This document shows, in pieces, positions 1 through 5,499 of a stretch of 8,801 nucleotides of DNA. The DNA comes from CALJIC01 sp039805565 (lineage in GTDB: Bacteria; Chloroflexota; Chloroflexia; Chloroflexales; Roseiflexaceae). The DNA is taken from contig JBDLTZ010000302.1 of the NCBI GenBank assembly GCA_039805565.1, positions 1-8,801 on the forward strand, written 5' to 3'. Every line of letters starts with the position of its first letter. The first letter of the stretch is position 1. Under the pieces are notes generated by a model, which worked only from the letters and a program-made list of their open reading frames with translations, was not told where the DNA came from and searched no databases. The position numbers were made by a program, and so were the translations under genes.

Positions 1-51
1 CATCGCGGCCGGCGCCGCCGGGAGGAGCGGCGGGATCGTGGGCTCGGCCAT
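1..51 (-). CDS. Possible N-terminus of an unidentified protein, cut by the window edge
   Basis: An ATG on the minus strand at 49-51 opens a frame that stays open for all 17 visible codons (MAEPTIPPLLPAAPAAM) to the left edge. A weak purine-rich stretch (AAGAGAG) lies about 8 nt upstream and could act as ribosome binding site. The direction matches the minus-strand genes at 330-2084, and the Pro/Ala-rich start is unremarkable in GC-rich DNA. Too little is visible to name a family, and chance openness over 17 codons at this GC content is common, so this is a weak call. Confidence 0.3.
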   Translation of the reverse strand, partial: MAEPTIPPLLPAAPAAM

Positions 52-91
52 GCGGGGTCTCTCTTCGCTCTAGAGGCGCGGGCGCTGGAGC

Positions 92-119
92 CGGCGCTCG
101 GCTGCGGCACCGAGCGCCG
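92..119. repeat. Perfect 10-bp hairpin in the left non-coding region
   Basis: The arms CGGCGCTCGG (92-101) and CCGAGCGCCG (110-119) are perfect inverted repeats around an 8-nt loop. A second small hairpin, GACGAG-TAG-CTCGTC, follows directly at 119-133 and shares its first base. Both lie downstream of the minus-strand DUF1405 gene and upstream of the possible gene at the left edge, so they may end the upstream transcript. No T-run follows on either strand, so a classical intrinsic terminator is not shown. Confidence 0.5.
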
Positions 120-232
120 ACGAGTAGCTCGTCCAGCCGAGGGTAGGATGGGCGCGGCCCACAGTTCCAGCAGCACGACATCCCCTGGGTCCAACCCGCG
201 TACCGCCGCCTCTCCGCACGTCGCAGCACGCC

Positions 233-253
233 CTCAAGACTCAAGCCTCACGC
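233..253. repeat. Heptamer array, 3 units (CTCANGN)
   Basis: Three contiguous 7-nt units occur: CTCAAGA (233-239), CTCAAGC (240-246) and CTCACGC (247-253). The same family recurs at 299-326 and 3369-3396. It resembles the short tandem heptanucleotide repeats known from some cyanobacterial intergenic regions in style only. I claim no homology. Confidence 0.6.
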
Positions 254-298
254 CCCCTACACCACGCCGCGGAGGGCAGACGTGCGGCTCGGCGCGCC

Positions 299-326
299 CT
301 CAAGACTCAAGACTCACGTCTCACGC
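299..326. repeat. Heptamer array, 4 units (CTCANGN)
   Basis: Four contiguous 7-nt units occur: CTCAAGA, CTCAAGA, CTCACGT and CTCACGC. This is one unit more than the array at 233-253, and that difference accounts for the length difference between the two larger duplicated copies. The array lies immediately downstream of the minus-strand stop codon at 330-332, so it would be transcribed as the 3' untranslated region of the DUF1405 gene. Confidence 0.65.
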
Positions 327-329
327 CCC

Positions 330-947
330 CTACACCGTCGCCGGGAGAGTCGACGCGCGCGGCTCGGCGCGTGGCAGCAGCAGCAGCCCCGCACCCACGG
401 CAGCCGTGAGCCCGGCGGCTAGCCAGAAGATAAACTCACGGCTGACGTGGCTCGACAGCGGGGGGTGGAAGCCCAGCCCGTAGTCCACGAACACCGAGAG
501 CGCAAACCAGGCGATCACCCAGGTGCGCCGCGAGATGGACAGCTCGCCGATGTGCGGCACCAGCAGCAGCCCCTCGCACAGCAGCCCGATGTGCGTCACG
601 AACAGCATCATCTCCAGCGGCAGGATCACCCCCGAGCCGGTCCACTGGCGCAGCCAGAAGGCGATCGTCCAGAGGCCGTACGTGATACAGAAGAACGCCG
701 CCAGCGCGTAGAACCAGCGCCAGCGCCGCCCCGCGCGCAGCCCGAACAGCGCCACGGTGCCGAGCAGCGCGGCCAGCGGGCAGTCGGGGATGAAGGGCAG
801 CGCCCAGATCGGCGAGCTCATGATCATTGGCCCGTACCAGATCACGCCGCCGATGATCGTGCCAAGCAGGTTGGCCACCACCGCGCCCCAGAAGAGCAGC
901 GGGTTCCTCAGGATGAGGTTCAGGGTCCAGCGAAGGAGCTGTTCCAT
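330..947 (-). CDS. YpjA-like DUF1405 family integral membrane protein
   Basis: A 205-residue polytopic membrane protein. I see about five or six hydrophobic segments, near residues 17-38, 58-71, 78-100, 107-131, 142-160 and 170-192. Motifs recalling the DUF1405 family (Bacillus YpjA) are WYGP (37-40), PDCPLA (54-59), a helix with E112, H119, E125 and H132, and DYGLGFHP (155-162). The repeated His and acidic residues within or beside helices could bind a metal or cofactor, which is my inference. The family's function is unknown to me. The ATG at 947 has a weak GAGAG ribosome site (954-958) and lies 12 nt after the acyltransferase stop, so the two are probably one transcript. The last 13 or so residues, after the final helix, come from the duplicated repeat at 295-371 and may not be functional. 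Confidence 0.75.
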   Translation of the reverse strand: MEQLLRWTLNLILRNPLLFWGAVVANLLGTIIGGVIWYGPMIMSSPIWALPFIPDCPLAALLGTVALFGLRAGRRWRWFYALAAFFCITYGLWTIAFWLRQWTGSGVILPLEMMLFVTHIGLLCEGLLLVPHIGELSISRRTWVIAWFALSVFVDYGLGFHPPLSSHVSREFIFWLAAGLTAAVGAGLLLLPRAEPRASTLPATV

Positions 948-959
948 TCGGTTCTCTCG

Positions 960-1532
960 TTATGTCCCAGGGCGGATCAGCCGGATCGGCACCCCGCCCA
1001 CGAACGCGCCCGGCGGCACATCACGGTTCACCAGGCTCATGGCCGAGACGGTCGCGCCGTCGCCGATCACCACGCCCGGCAGGATGGTGGTGTTGGCGCC
1101 CACGGTCACATCCCGCCCGATGACCACCGGGCCGCGGCGCCACTCGTGGCGGGTGAACTCGTGGCACAGCACCGTCGAGTTGTAGCCGATGACACAGTCC
1201 TCGCCCAGCGTGACGTCCTGCGGGAAGAAGATGTCGAACATGACCATCAGCCCGACCGACGTGTGCCGGCCGACGCGCATGCCGAGCGCGCGGTAGATGC
1301 GGTTCTTGACCGACATCAGCGGGGTGTAGCGAGCGAGCTGGATGAGCGCGGCGTTGCGCGCCACCCGCAGGTGCCCGCCGGTGAGGCTAGGGAAGTACCA
1401 GAGCGCGTTGTGCGGTCCGGGCGAGGGGGCGATCTGGAGCCGGGCCTTGCGCGCCGCGCTGCTGCCGAGTGCATCGGGGGCGAGCTCTAGCCGCGCGGCG
1501 GTCGCCGAGGCGCTGTTCACTGTGTCGGCCAT
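960..1532 (-). CDS. YvoF-like hexapeptide-repeat acyltransferase (left-handed beta-helix)
   Basis: A 190-residue probable O-acyl/acetyltransferase of the left-handed beta-helix class. Such enzymes usually act as trimers with acetyl-CoA. The N-terminal 75 residues include ALWYFPSLTGG (43-53) and IQLARYTPLMSVKN (64-77), a layout I associate with Bacillus YvoF. Hexapeptide turns follow: IGYNSTVL (115-122), VVIGRDVTVGANTTILPGVVIGDG in short blocks (136-159), then VPPGAFVGGVPIRLI (172-186), the usual closing segment. H124, in CHEF after the first coil group, is the candidate catalytic His. The acceptor cannot be read from sequence. No Shine-Dalgarno motif precedes the ATG at 1532 (the leader is pyrimidine-rich), and a strong hairpin at 1547-1584 lies just upstream, so translation may be leaderless or weak, or the true start may lie inside the first 40 low-complexity residues. 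Confidence 0.82.
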   Translation of the reverse strand: MADTVNSASATAARLELAPDALGSSAARKARLQIAPSPGPHNALWYFPSLTGGHLRVARNAALIQLARYTPLMSVKNRIYRALGMRVGRHTSVGLMVMFDIFFPQDVTLGEDCVIGYNSTVLCHEFTRHEWRRGPVVIGRDVTVGANTTILPGVVIGDGATVSAMSLVNRDVPPGAFVGGVPIRLIRPGT

Positions 1533-1546
1533 GGTAGCGGGGGAGA

Positions 1547-1584
1547 GCGGCGGGCGAGGCCCAAGGGCCTCAGCCGCCCGCCGC
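1547..1584 (-). terminator. Strong GC hairpin between the cyclophilin and acyltransferase genes
   Basis: On the plus strand, GCGGCGGGC (1547-1555) pairs with GCCCGCCGC (1576-1584), and the inner GAGGCCC (1556-1562) pairs with GGGCCTC (1565-1571) around a 2-nt AA centre. A 4-nt bulge (AGCC, 1572-1575) separates the two stems, giving 16 pairs in all. In the minus-strand transcript it forms 8 nt after the cyclophilin stop codon and ends 14 nt before the acyltransferase ATG. No U-tract follows, so it may be a high-GC-style terminator, a partial attenuator or a 3'-end stabiliser. Confidence 0.55.
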
Positions 1585-1592
1585 CCCGGACC

Positions 1593-2084
1593 CTAGACCT
1601 CCTCCACCGTCACCTTGATCATCTGGTCGCCCTGGCGGATGGCGTTGACCACGTCCTGACCCTGCACCACCTTGCCGAAGACCGTGTGCTTGCCGTCCAG
1701 GTGCGGCTGCGGGCCGTGCGTGATGAAGAACTGGCTGCCGTTGGTGCCGCGCCCGGCGTTGGCCATCGAGAGCACGCCGGTCTCGTGCTTCATCGGGTTG
1801 GTCTTAGAGTCCACCTCGTCCTCGAACTGGTAGCCGGGGCCGCCGCGCCCGGTGCCCGTCGGGTCGCCGCCCTGGATCATGAAATTGCTGATCACCCGGT
1901 GGAACGTCACCCCGTCGTAGTACCCCTCACGCGTGAGGAAGACGAAGTTGTTGACGGTCTTGGGGGCGTAGTTCGGGAAGAGGTCCAGCACGATCTCGCC
2001 CTTCGAGGTCTGCATGGTTACGCGGTAGGTCTTGGATGTATCGATCGCCATGGGCGGTGCCTGGCGCCACTGCTTCGCAGCCAC
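1593..2084 (-). CDS. Cyclophilin-type peptidyl-prolyl cis-trans isomerase
   Basis: Catalyses cis-trans isomerisation of peptidyl-proline bonds. No signal peptide is visible, so it is cytoplasmic. With the GTG start at 2084 the protein has 163 residues, normal for a single-domain bacterial cyclophilin. The signature FHRVISNFMIQGGD (61-74) carries the residues equivalent to human CypA Arg55, Phe60, Met61 and Gln63 (here R63, F68, M69, Q71). GSQFFIT (116-122) supplies the Gln-Phe-Phe wall, and HLDGKHTVFG (128-137) the Leu and His of the site. The position of the cyclosporin-binding Trp of CypA is His128, so weak cyclosporin sensitivity is expected. The GTG at 2084 is preferred over an in-frame GTG at 2102 because AAAGGA sits 6 nt ahead of it and the family's KQW..PPM.ID N-terminus follows. 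A minus-strand extended -10 lies upstream at 2126-2134. Confidence 0.93.
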   Translation of the reverse strand: MAAKQWRQAPPMAIDTSKTYRVTMQTSKGEIVLDLFPNYAPKTVNNFVFLTREGYYDGVTFHRVISNFMIQGGDPTGTGRGGPGYQFEDEVDSKTNPMKHETGVLSMANAGRGTNGSQFFITHGPQPHLDGKHTVFGKVVQGQDVVNAIRQGDQMIKVTVEEV

Positions 2085-2090
2085 GTCCGA

Positions 2091-2096
2091 TCCTTT
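2091..2096 (-). promoter_or_regulatory. Ribosome binding site fixing the cyclophilin start
   Basis: The minus strand reads AAAGGA here, 6 nt before the GTG at 2084-2082. An in-frame GTG at 2102 would put this purine run inside the coding sequence and has only AGGA 3 nt ahead of it, which is too close. Confidence 0.7.
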
Positions 2097-2125
2097 CTTC
2101 ACACGTCCTGACTCAGACGGGCAGA

Positions 2126-2134
2126 ATTATACCA
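2126..2134 (-). promoter_or_regulatory. Extended -10 promoter for the cyclophilin gene
   Basis: The minus strand reads TGGTATAAT: a perfect TATAAT with the TGn extension. Transcription would start near 2119, giving a leader of about 35 nt that contains the AAAGGA ribosome site. No good TTGACA-like -35 is seen at 16-18 bp, which is tolerated for extended -10 promoters. Confidence 0.65.
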
Positions 2135-2182
2135 TCGCTTGCAGGGTGTGCACCGGAGGCGCTCCAAACCCCGCGGCGAGCG

Positions 2183-2191
2183 TGGTAAGAT
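2183..2191 (+). promoter_or_regulatory. Possible extended -10 promoter for the oxidoreductase gene
   Basis: The plus strand reads TGGTAAGAT, an extended -10 with one mismatch to TATAAT. A start near 2198 would leave a leader of about 45 nt containing the ribosome site GAAGGAG (2227-2233, 9 nt from the ATG). No convincing -35 is present. With the minus-strand -10 at 2126-2134 it makes a compact divergent promoter pair. Confidence 0.45.
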
Positions 2192-2242
2192 GACCTGGCC
2201 GCGGCACGAGCGGCGCACGTTCCATCGAAGGAGCATCGACAT

Positions 2243-3319
2243 ATGACACCCCCGGTTCGCTTCGGCATCATCGGCGCGGGCGCCATCGCCACCCGCGGCC
2301 ACATCCCCTCCCTGCAGCGCATCCCCGGCGTCGAGATAGTGGCGATCTGTGACACGAACCTGGAGCGGGCGCAGCAGGCCGCCGCTGAGTTCCGTATCCC
2401 CAACGCGTACGCCGACTTCCGGCAGGTCGCACAGCATCCGGACGTGGACGCGGTGACGATCGGGGTGCCGAACGTGTTCCACGCACCGGCGGCGCTGACG
2501 GCGCTCGAGGCCGGCAAGCACGTGATGTGCGAGAAGCCGCTGGCGGTCAGCGTGGCCGAAGGCGAGGCGATGGTGGCGACCGCGTGGCGCGCCGGTCGCG
2601 TCCTGGCGGTGAACATGAGCAGCCGCCCCCGGCCGGAGTTCCTGGCGATTCACGCCGCTGTGCAGGAGGGGCGGCTCGGCAAGGTCTCCTACGCGCTGGC
2701 ACGCATGATCCGCCGCAGCGGGATCCCCGGCTTCGGCAGCTGGTTCACGCGCCGCGATCTGGCCGGCGGCGGCGCGACGATGGACATCGGCGTACATATG
2801 CTCGATGCGGTGCTGTGGATGCTGGGCTTCCCGCGGGTGACGGCAGTGCGGGGCGAGATCCAGGCGATCCACGGCCCGCACGAGCGCGGCCTTGGCAGCT
2901 GGGGGGCGGACCGGGTGCCGGGCGGGACGTTCGACGTGGACGACCTGGCGTCCATACACTTGCGCCTGGCCGACGGGGGCCTGGTGACAGTCGAGGTGGC
3001 GTGGGCCATCCACGGCCGCAACGAGCTCCGCGTGCAGCTCGCGGGCGACCTCGGCGGCGCGGACTTCTTCCCGGATTTGTACGGCAAGGAGACACCGCTA
3101 CGCTTTTTTCGCACCGAGGGGGACACGCCGGTGGAGATCACGCCGACACTGCCCGAGGTCGAGTGGGGTGTGACCTGGGGCCATGGGTTTGTGCGGTTCG
3201 TGGAGGCGATCCGCGGGACAGGGGCGCCGCTCGCCACGGGTGAGGAGGGCCTGGCCGTGCTGAAGCTGCTCGACGCCGCCTACCGCTCGGCCGCCGAGGG
3301 GCGGGAGGTGCAGCTCTAA
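2243..3319 (+). CDS. Gfo/Idh/MocA-family NAD(P)-dependent oxidoreductase
   Basis: A 358-residue, presumably cytoplasmic dehydrogenase of the glucose-fructose oxidoreductase/inositol dehydrogenase family, which usually oxidises or reduces sugars, inositols or related polyols. The N-terminal Rossmann fold shows GIIGAGAIA (8-16), and D37 at the end of strand 2 (AICDTN) suggests NAD preference. The family EKP motif is at 97-99, K98 being the usual catalytic lysine. The C-terminal domain begins near 125 and contains GGGATMDIGVHMLD (175-188), whose D181 and H185 match the family's Asp/His active-site pair. All key residues are present and the length is typical. The ATG at 2243 has a good Shine-Dalgarno sequence (GAAGGAG, 2227-2233). 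The gene is alone on its strand, with no sugar transporter or kinase beside it, so the substrate cannot be inferred. Confidence 0.92.
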   Translation: MTPPVRFGIIGAGAIATRGHIPSLQRIPGVEIVAICDTNLERAQQAAAEFRIPNAYADFRQVAQHPDVDAVTIGVPNVFHAPAALTALEAGKHVMCEKPLAVSVAEGEAMVATAWRAGRVLAVNMSSRPRPEFLAIHAAVQEGRLGKVSYALARMIRRSGIPGFGSWFTRRDLAGGGATMDIGVHMLDAVLWMLGFPRVTAVRGEIQAIHGPHERGLGSWGADRVPGGTFDVDDLASIHLRLADGGLVTVEVAWAIHGRNELRVQLAGDLGGADFFPDLYGKETPLRFFRTEGDTPVEITPTLPEVEWGVTWGHGFVRFVEAIRGTGAPLATGEEGLAVLKLLDAAYRSAAEGREVQL

Positions 3320-3347
3320 TCTGTCAGCGGTGTGTCAAGAGCGGCGC

Positions 3348-3383
3348 GCCGTGAGTCTCGAGCGAACGCTCATGACTCACGGC
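3348..3383. terminator. Long hairpin between convergent genes, candidate bidirectional terminator
   Basis: GCCGTGAGTC (3348-3357) pairs perfectly with GACTCACGGC (3374-3383). After a 2x2 mismatch, GAGCG (3360-3364) pairs with CGCTC (3367-3371) around AA. The structure lies between the oxidoreductase stop (3319) and the moeA stop (3391), so it can fold in both transcripts. It lacks a U-tract on either side. Its right arm is part of a CTCANGN heptamer array and its left arm is the same heptamers inverted. Confidence 0.65.
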
Positions 3384-3396
3384 TCACGGCTCACGA
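3369..3396. repeat. Heptamer array, 4 units (CTCANGN), overlapping the moeA stop codon
   Basis: The units are CTCATGA, CTCACGG, CTCACGG and CTCACGA, contiguous with period 7. The last unit contains the minus-strand TGA of moeA (3391-3393) and reaches its last codon. This is the same repeat family as at 233-253 and 299-326, and the array again sits at the 3' end of a minus-strand gene. Confidence 0.65.
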
Positions 3397-4638
3397 CTCG
3401 AGCGACCCCGTCAGCATCGCCTCCAGCTCCTCGCCCGCCTCGTACACGCGCTCGCCCGGCGGCACGAGCAGCAGCGCATTGGCCCCGCGCAGCGAGAGGA
3501 GCCTGCTCGAGCCCTGCGCGCCGGTCGTGCGCGCCGTCAGACGGCCGCCCTGGAGGCGAACCGTCACCCGCTGGTACTCGGGGCGATCCGGCGAGGGCCT
3601 GATCGGCGCCTCGAGCGCCACGCGCGCCACCGGCCGCTCCGGCCGCGCATCCCCCTGCATGCGCCGCAGCGCCGGCCTCACGAACACCTCGAACGAGACC
3701 AGCGACGACACCGGGTACCCCGGCAGCCCGAAGGCCAGCCGCGGCCGCTCCACCCCGGCCCTCGCCACGGTCGCGAAGGTCGTCGGCTTGCCGGGCTTGA
3801 ACGCGACCCGCCCGAAGTGGACCGAACCGAGCTCGGCCAGCAGCGGCTTGATCAGGTCGCGCGTGCCCATCGAGACCCCGCCGCTGGTGAGCAGCACGTC
3901 GGCGCGCTCGAGGCCCGCCAGGATCGCCTGGCGCTGCACATCCTCGTCGTCGCGCGCGATCCCGAGCGAGATCGTCTCGCAGCCGGCCTCGCGCGCCGCC
4001 GCCAGCAGCGCGTAGCGGTTGCTGTCGCGCACGCCGCCGGGGATCGGCTCGCCGTCCGGCTCGTACACCTCGTCGCCTGTCGCCAGCACCGCCACCACCG
4101 GCCGGCGGTAGACGCGCACCCGCGGCCGGCCAACCGTGGCGAGCAGCCCGATCTCAGCGGCGCCGAGCCGCGTCCCGCGCGCCAGCACGAGCTCGCCGCC
4201 CGTGATGTCCTGCCCCACCCTATGGATCGCGTCGCCGGGCGAGGGAGAGCGCGCCACGCTCAGCACCCCCCCGTGCTCCTCGGTCTGCTCGACCATTATC
4301 ACCGCGTCGGCGCCCTCGGGCACGGGGGCGCCGGTCATGATTCGCACTGCTGTGCCTGGTGCTACAGACAACCCGGCCGACGCCCCAGCGGTTATCTCTG
4401 CCACCACCCGCCGCGGCGAGTCACCGTCCGCGGCACGCAGGGCGTAGCCGTCGACCGCGCTCTTCGGCACATCGGGCAGCGGCTCCGGGGCGCGCACATC
4501 CTCCGACAGTACCCGCCCATCGGCCGTGGTGCCGGCCACCTCCTCGTCGTCGAGCGGCAGCGCGAAGATCGTGATCAGGCGCCGCGCCTCGTCCACCGGA
4601 ACCATGGGGTAGGGTGACTCGCGCCGCATCTCATTCAT
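3391..4638 (-). CDS. moeA: Molybdopterin molybdenumtransferase MoeA
   Basis: Inserts molybdate into adenylylated molybdopterin, the last common step of molybdenum cofactor synthesis, in the cytoplasm. The 415-residue length is typical. Family motifs appear in order: SAVDGYAL (60-67), RIMTGAPVPEGADAVIMVE (99-117), VLATGDE (184-190), DSNRYALLA (205-213), TSGGVSMGTRD (251-261), FKPGKPTTFA (280-289) and GLPGYPVSS (304-312). The last has Tyr where many MoeA proteins have Asn (GLPGNPVS), a minor variation. A C-terminal domain of about 80 residues follows. The start at 4638 is chosen because its ATG overlaps the upstream gene's TGA as ATGA and GGAGGG (4644-4649) lies 5 nt ahead. The frame is open 14 codons further upstream, but that would run into the neighbour. 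No other molybdenum cofactor genes are visible, so the pairing with a nucleotidyltransferase gene is unexpected. Confidence 0.95.
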   Translation of the reverse strand: MNEMRRESPYPMVPVDEARRLITIFALPLDDEEVAGTTADGRVLSEDVRAPEPLPDVPKSAVDGYALRAADGDSPRRVVAEITAGASAGLSVAPGTAVRIMTGAPVPEGADAVIMVEQTEEHGGVLSVARSPSPGDAIHRVGQDITGGELVLARGTRLGAAEIGLLATVGRPRVRVYRRPVVAVLATGDEVYEPDGEPIPGGVRDSNRYALLAAAREAGCETISLGIARDDEDVQRQAILAGLERADVLLTSGGVSMGTRDLIKPLLAELGSVHFGRVAFKPGKPTTFATVARAGVERPRLAFGLPGYPVSSLVSFEVFVRPALRRMQGDARPERPVARVALEAPIRPSPDRPEYQRVTVRLQGGRLTARTTGAQGSSRLLSLRGANALLLVPPGERVYEAGEELEAMLTGSLES

Positions 4639-5480
4639 GCCTGCCCTCCGCCCGCCGCGTGGCGTGCTCCATACGCCCACACCGCCGCCTCCAGGTCCGC
4701 CGGGTACTCCACACCGCAGGCCGCGGCAGCACGCCGGGCGTCGCGCGCGAATACCTGCGACGCGCGCCCGATGGCATCCACCAGCGCCGGGGCGTCGCCG
4801 CCCTCGAAGTACACCTCCAGGCCTGCGCGCTCCTCAGGGCTGAGCACATGTTTCACGCTCCACGGCCACCAGCCCCAGTATGCCCCCGGGTACAGCGCGT
4901 GCAGCACGGTCATGTGGATCTGGAACAGCGTCTGCACGGTGTAGCGCAGCCGCCAGACGTCGCCCCGGCGAGCGTACTTCACGTGGATGTACACATAGAC
5001 CCAGTAGTGGTCGATGTCCCAGCGCAGCGAGGTGGGCTCGTAGCGTGGCGTCGGGTTCGCCGCCAGCGTCTCAGCGATCACGCCGGCCTTGTCGAACAGC
5101 ACCTCCACCCCGCCGGCCTGCGTGAGCAGCCGACGCCCGAAGCCACCCCTGACTGAGCACACCTTGGCGATCGTCATATCGTACTGCAGGAGCTCGCTGC
5201 CGACCTCGAACAGGATCGCGTAGTTCTTGATATCGTCCGAGTTGAAGCCCTCCGGCCACCAGAGCGCCACGCGCGCCCCGAGGCGCTCGAACAGCGGCCG
5301 GAGCTCGGCGTCCACCCGGACGAAGTCCTCATCGCGCACGACAAACACCGGATCCACATCCGAGAACTCGTCGCCGGTGCCCTTGCCGAGTGAGCCGAAC
5401 TCCCAGGCCCCCAGGATGCGCTCGTCGTCGCGGTAGATTGTCAGCGTCTGGTCGTAGAGCGCGCGCAGCGCAGCGTGCAT
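4635..5480 (-). CDS. Pol-beta-like nucleotidyltransferase, aminoglycoside adenylyltransferase-like layout
   Basis: A 281-residue protein with an N-terminal nucleotidyltransferase domain: EFGSLGKGTGDEFSDVD (27-43) contains the Gly-Ser pair (29-30) and the two metal-binding aspartates D41 and D43. D101 in LQYDMTIAK is the likely third carboxylate. From about 150 on, the sequence is aromatic-rich and probably helical (DHYWVYVYIHVKYA at 157-170, WGWWPWSVKHVLSP at 202-215), as in antibiotic nucleotidyltransferases of the ANT(6)/lincosamide kind. I would not assign drug resistance from this alone, since many such chromosomal proteins have unknown substrates. The ATG at 5480 is chosen for GGAGGGG (5487-5493) 6 nt ahead. 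An open frame extends far upstream but lies in trxB. The gene overlaps moeA by ATGA and follows trxB after a 12-bp hairpin. Confidence 0.82.
   Translation of the reverse strand: MHAALRALYDQTLTIYRDDERILGAWEFGSLGKGTGDEFSDVDPVFVVRDEDFVRVDAELRPLFERLGARVALWWPEGFNSDDIKNYAILFEVGSELLQYDMTIAKVCSVRGGFGRRLLTQAGGVEVLFDKAGVIAETLAANPTPRYEPTSLRWDIDHYWVYVYIHVKYARRGDVWRLRYTVQTLFQIHMTVLHALYPGAYWGWWPWSVKHVLSPEERAGLEVYFEGGDAPALVDAIGRASQVFARDARRAAAACGVEYPADLEAAVWAYGARHAAGGGQA
4644..4649 (-). promoter_or_regulatory. Ribosome binding site fixing the moeA start
   Basis: The minus strand reads GGAGGG here, 5 nt before the ATG at 4638. The site is inside the last codons of the nucleotidyltransferase gene, consistent with translational coupling through the ATGA overlap. 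Confidence 0.75.
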
Positions 5481-5486
5481 CGTCAA

Positions 5487-5493
5487 CCCCTCC
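5487..5493 (-). promoter_or_regulatory. Ribosome binding site fixing the nucleotidyltransferase start
   Basis: The minus strand reads GGAGGGG, 6 nt before the ATG at 5480. It starts 6 nt after the hairpin at 5500-5530, close enough for the folded hairpin to influence ribosome loading. Confidence 0.75.
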
Positions 5494-5499
5494 AACAGC

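Larger units (their letters stand above)
229..371. repeat. Imperfect tandem duplication overlapping the 3' end of the DUF1405 gene
   Basis: Two copies of a unit of roughly 66-75 bp stand head to tail, about 229-296 and 295-371. Both contain cgccctcaagactcaag, then heptamers, then ctcacgccccctacacc, then a diverged segment ending in ggctcggcgcg. The first core is 35 nt (229-263) and the second 42 nt (295-336), differing by exactly one 7-nt heptamer. The minus-strand stop codon TAG of the DUF1405 gene (330-332) and its last dozen or so codons lie in the second copy, and the first copy carries the equivalent TAG at 257-259. This looks like duplication of the gene's 3' end followed by drift. With only two copies and no uniform spacer it is not a CRISPR array. 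Confidence 0.75.

Noticed and set aside
148..483. A 111-codon plus-strand open frame at the left
   Set aside because: It is low complexity, consists largely of the tandem duplication, and overlaps the 3' end of the DUF1405 gene.
447..1490. A 347-codon plus-strand open frame opposite the DUF1405 and acyltransferase genes
   Set aside because: Its product is Arg/His/Pro/Gln-rich with no recognisable domain, and it lies antisense to two genes with clear family motifs. Long antisense frames are common at this GC content.
2099..3013. A 304-codon minus-strand open frame opposite the oxidoreductase
   Set aside because: The product has shadow-type composition rich in Arg, His and Ala. The plus strand encodes an intact Gfo/Idh/MocA protein with all motifs.
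3817..4617. A 266-codon plus-strand open frame opposite moeA
   Set aside because: The product is Arg/His/Ala-rich and motif-free, while the minus strand encodes an intact MoeA.
4639..4680. Longer moeA start 14 codons upstream
   Set aside because: It would overlap the nucleotidyltransferase gene further and has a less suitable leader. The ATG at 4638 has an ideal ribosome site and an ATGA overlap.
4635..5480. Calling the nucleotidyltransferase an aminoglycoside resistance gene
   Set aside because: Only the catalytic motif and a general layout are shared. The substrate-binding part is not close enough for me to name a drug, and there are no mobile elements or other resistance genes nearby.
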